From: Betaproteobacteria bacterium
GTDB lineage: Bacteria > Pseudomonadota > Gammaproteobacteria > Burkholderiales > Burkholderiaceae_C
Length of the DNA: 34,571 nucleotides
Assembly (NCBI GenBank): GCA_009923895.1
Contig: RFSP01000001.1
Span: 1-34,571 of the forward strand
Direction of reading: 5' to 3'
The number at the start of each line of letters is the position of its first letter. Position 1 is the first letter of the stretch. The notes beneath the pieces are model-generated. The model was not told where the DNA came from. It saw only the letters and a list, made by a program, of their open reading frames with translations, and ran no database searches. This document shows positions 32,371 to 34,571 of this stretch, one piece after another. A program made the translations under genes and the position numbers.

Positions 32371-33153
32371 TCAAAATTGGCTGAAGTCGGGTTTTCGCTT
32401 CTGGAAGAAGGCCTGGAAAGCCTCTTGGGCCTCCGGGCTGCGAAGCCGAGCACCGAAGAGCGCGCCTTCCTCGCGAATCGTCTTGAGGACGGCCTCTCGC
32501 TGCGGCGCGCGCATGAGTTGCTTGGCTTCGCGCACGGCCCCAGGCGGTAATGCGTTGAAGCGCAGTGCCACGCGACGGGCATGGTTGACCACTTCTGAGG
32601 CCGGCAGCACGGCATTGGCAATGCCACATTCCACGGCTTGCTCGGCGGTGAAAGGGTCCCCCAGCAGGAGCTTCTCAGCGGCCCGTCGATGCCCCATGAG
32701 TTGTGGCACCACCAGGCTGGACGCGAACTCGGGCACGAGCCCCAAGGACACGAAGGGCATGGCCAAACGTGCTTCATCGCTGACGTACACAAAGTCGCAA
32801 TGCAGCAACAAAGTGGTGCCAATGCCAATGGCGGCCCCAGTCACCGCGGCAATCACCGGCTTGTCACAAGACAACAGCGCTTGCATGAACTGGAACACAG
32901 GAGAGTCCATGGCATCGCTGCCTTGTCCTGGCGGACGGCTCATGAAGTCTTCAATGTCATTGCCAGAGGTGAAGATGCCAGGCTGGCCCGTGATGAGCAC
33001 CGCCCTGACTTTGCCCTCGGCCTGAGCCTCTTTCAGGGCCTGCGCCATGGCCGAGTACATCTCACGGGTGAGTGCGTTTTTCTTTTCTGCTCGGGCGATT
33101 TCTATGGTGGCCACACCGTCCAAGACAGCGAATCGGATATGGGGGCAAGTCAT
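32371..33153 (-). CDS. Enoyl-CoA hydratase/isomerase
   Basis: A 260-residue crotonase-fold enzyme. The N-terminal RAEKKNALTREMY block, the oxyanion-hole region FTSGNDIEDFM and the second glycine segment AAVTGAAIGIGTTLLLHCDF are visible, and the Glu in SLGLVPEFASS is the likely catalytic acid. The ATG at 33153 has GGAG 6 nt upstream. It follows the thiolase gene by 33 nt and completes a beta-oxidation operon. The exact acyl chain is not evident. Confidence 0.93.
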   Translation of the reverse strand: MTCPHIRFAVLDGVATIEIARAEKKNALTREMYSAMAQALKEAQAEGKVRAVLITGQPGIFTSGNDIEDFMSRPPGQGSDAMDSPVFQFMQALLSCDKPVIAAVTGAAIGIGTTLLLHCDFVYVSDEARLAMPFVSLGLVPEFASSLVVPQLMGHRRAAEKLLLGDPFTAEQAVECGIANAVLPASEVVNHARRVALRFNALPPGAVREAKQLMRAPQREAVLKTIREEGALFGARLRSPEAQEAFQAFFQKRKPDFSQF

Positions 33154-33186
33154 TCGGTCTCCTTACACAATGAGGGGGCCTGCACT

Positions 33187-34386
33187 TCAAACACGCTCGA
33201 ACAGGCCGGCTGCGCCCTGGCCCATGCCCACGCACATGGTGAGCATGCCGTACTTGAGCTGATGGCGATGCAGCGCATGGACCACCGTGGCGGCGCGAAT
33301 GGCGCCTGTCGCTCCCAAAGGGTGCCCCAGTGCAATCGCGCCTCCCATGGGATTGACCTTGGACGGATCGAGACCCACGGTATCCATCACCGCCAAGGCC
33401 TGCGCGGCAAAGGCTTCGTTCAACTCCACCCAACCGATGTCATTGAGTGTCAACCCGGCGCGTTTGAGCACGGCAGGAATCGCCTCGATCGGCCCAATGC
33501 CCATGATTTCCGGTGGGACGCCTCGCACCGCAAATCCCACAAACCGGGCCAGAGGCTTCAAACCAAAGGTCTTCACCGCCTGTTCACTGGCGAGAATCAA
33601 CGCCCCTGCACCGTCGCTGGTTTGCGAGCTGTTGCCTGCGGTCACTGAGCCCTTGGCTGCAAACACCGGCTTGAGTTTGGCAAGGCCGTCCAATGAAGTA
33701 TCGGGACGCGCGCCCTCGTCGAGGTTGACCGTGCGTGTCTTGGTGATCACCTCTCCCGTGGCCAAATTGGGCAAACGGTCCAGCACCGTGACCGGGGTCA
33801 TTTCGGCGGTGAAGTGCCCATCGGCCATGGCCTTCAAGGCCTTTTGGTGCGATGCCAGCGCAAAGGTGTCTTGACGCTCGCGGGTGATCTTCCACTGCTG
33901 CGCCACCTTTTCTGCCGTCAAGCCCATGCCATAAGCAATGCCCACGTTTTCGTCGCGCGCAAACACCTCGGGATTGAACGAGGGCTTGTTGCCGCCCATG
34001 GGCACCATGCTCATGCTCTCAGCGCCGCCTGCAATCATCACATCGGCCTCGCCCACACGGATGCGATCGGCTGCCATCTGAATGGCCGTGAGGCCCGAGG
34101 CACAAAAGCGGTTGATGGTGACGCCGCCCACGGTGTGCGGCAGCCCCGCAATCACCATGGCCGCACGGGCCATATTGATGCCCTGCTCAGCCTCCGGAAA
34201 GCTGCAACCCACCACGGCATCTTCGATGGCTTTGGGGTCCAGGCTCGGCACTTGAGCCAACGCGCTGCGAACCGCAGCCACCAACAAATCATCAGGCCGG
34301 GTGTTTTTAAAGTAGCCCCGGCCCGACTTGCCGATGGGGGTGCGGGTGGCTGCGACGATGTAAGCGTCTTGTACTTGCTTGCTCAT
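33187..34386 (-). CDS. Acetyl-CoA C-acyltransferase (FadA-type thiolase)
   Basis: A 399-residue thiolase that cleaves 3-ketoacyl-CoA with CoA, the last step of beta-oxidation. The nucleophile is Cys95 in NRFCASGL, the catalytic His is in GGAIALGHPLGATG (about 355) and the second Cys is in CVGMGQGAAG (about 385). The ATG at 34386 is preceded by GGAGAAACATTC. It follows the end of a FadB/FadJ-type gene by 29 nt and precedes an enoyl-CoA hydratase, so it is part of a fatty-acid or acyl-CoA degradation operon. Confidence 0.96.
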   Translation of the reverse strand: MSKQVQDAYIVAATRTPIGKSGRGYFKNTRPDDLLVAAVRSALAQVPSLDPKAIEDAVVGCSFPEAEQGINMARAAMVIAGLPHTVGGVTINRFCASGLTAIQMAADRIRVGEADVMIAGGAESMSMVPMGGNKPSFNPEVFARDENVGIAYGMGLTAEKVAQQWKITRERQDTFALASHQKALKAMADGHFTAEMTPVTVLDRLPNLATGEVITKTRTVNLDEGARPDTSLDGLAKLKPVFAAKGSVTAGNSSQTSDGAGALILASEQAVKTFGLKPLARFVGFAVRGVPPEIMGIGPIEAIPAVLKRAGLTLNDIGWVELNEAFAAQALAVMDTVGLDPSKVNPMGGAIALGHPLGATGAIRAATVVHALHRHQLKYGMLTMCVGMGQGAAGLFERV

Positions 34387-34415
34387 GAATGTTTCTCCAC
34401 GCTCGATGTCCAGAC

Positions 34416-34571
34416 TCAATTGCGCACCGGCTTGCCGGTGGACAGCATGCCCATGATCCGCTCCTGGGTCTTGGGGTGTTCCAGCAGCGCACAAAAGCGC
34501 TCGCGCTCCAGGGCCATGAGATATTCCTCGTTGACCAAAGATCCCGCATCCACATCGCCGCCACACACCAC
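34416..34571 (-). CDS. 3-hydroxyacyl-CoA dehydrogenase (FadB/FadJ-type), C-terminal end
   Basis: The last 51 codons and stop of a gene that begins beyond the window. The visible C-terminus reads VCGGDVDAGSLVNEEYL, ALERERFCALLEHPKTQER and ends MLSTGKPVRN, which from memory is the characteristic end of multifunctional 3-hydroxyacyl-CoA dehydrogenase/enoyl-CoA hydratase proteins in Burkholderiales. With the thiolase directly downstream it forms the usual alpha/beta beta-oxidation pair. Confidence 0.85.
   Translation of the reverse strand: MVCGGDVDAGSLVNEEYLMALERERFCALLEHPKTQERIMGMLSTGKPVRN

Overview
The window looks like chromosomal DNA of a high-GC betaproteobacterium, most likely Burkholderiales/Comamonadaceae. 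The case rests on the gene order mraZ-rsmH-ftsL-ftsI...ftsQ-ftsA-ftsZ...lpxC, Bug-type solute-binding proteins, beta-proteobacterial FtsZ/MraY/MurG sequences, a bacterial type A rnpB and acyl-CoA catabolic operons. Almost every gene is on the minus strand. Only a tyrosine phosphatase (6083-6835) and an acyl-CoA thioesterase (31901-32341) are on the plus strand. I see no tRNA, rRNA, CRISPR array, transposase or phage gene.

Region A (1-6012, minus) is a catabolic operon. A GntR/FadR-type regulator lies upstream of two IpdAB-like CoA-transferase-fold subunits, a CaiB-type CoA-transferase, a Bug periplasmic binding protein, a MaoC-type hydratase and the start of an enoyl-CoA hydratase. A sigma70-like promoter in front of the first structural gene would give a leaderless transcript, and a perfect match to the FadR-family operator consensus overlaps its start codon. 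The substrate is not evident.

Region B (6083-12000) holds a phosphatase, a small membrane protein, lpxC, a three-gene SsuABC/NMT1-type ABC importer and ftsZ. The importer lies between ftsZ and lpxC, which are normally close neighbours.

Region C (10692-24316, minus) is the division and cell-wall (dcw) cluster: mraZ, rsmH, ftsL, ftsI, murF, mraY, a MurD-derived ORF, ftsW, murG, ddlB, ftsQ, ftsA, ftsZ. From mraZ to ftsQ every gene overlaps the next by 1-11 nt. Three of the four Mur ligases expected here are missing as enzymes. murE (between ftsI and murF) and murC (between murG and ddlB) are absent with no scar. At the murD position is an intact 236-codon ORF that resembles only the central domain of MurD and lacks the ATP-binding P-loop. 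This is the most unusual feature of the window. MurF, MraY, MurG, Ddl and FtsI keep (or mostly keep) their catalytic motifs, so peptidoglycan synthesis is presumably intact, with murC/D/E elsewhere in the genome.

Region D (24259-27300) contains the mra promoter with a phased repeat array resembling MraZ boxes, a Bcr/CflA drug transporter, rnpB, a tandem 33-nt repeat element and htpX with a sigma32-like promoter.

Region E (27326-31859, minus) is a tight unit: Atm1-type ABC exporter, LysR (HypT-like) regulator, putative outer-membrane protein, pyrC. Region F (31901-34571) has the thioesterase and a beta-oxidation operon (end of a FadB/FadJ-type protein, thiolase, enoyl-CoA hydratase).
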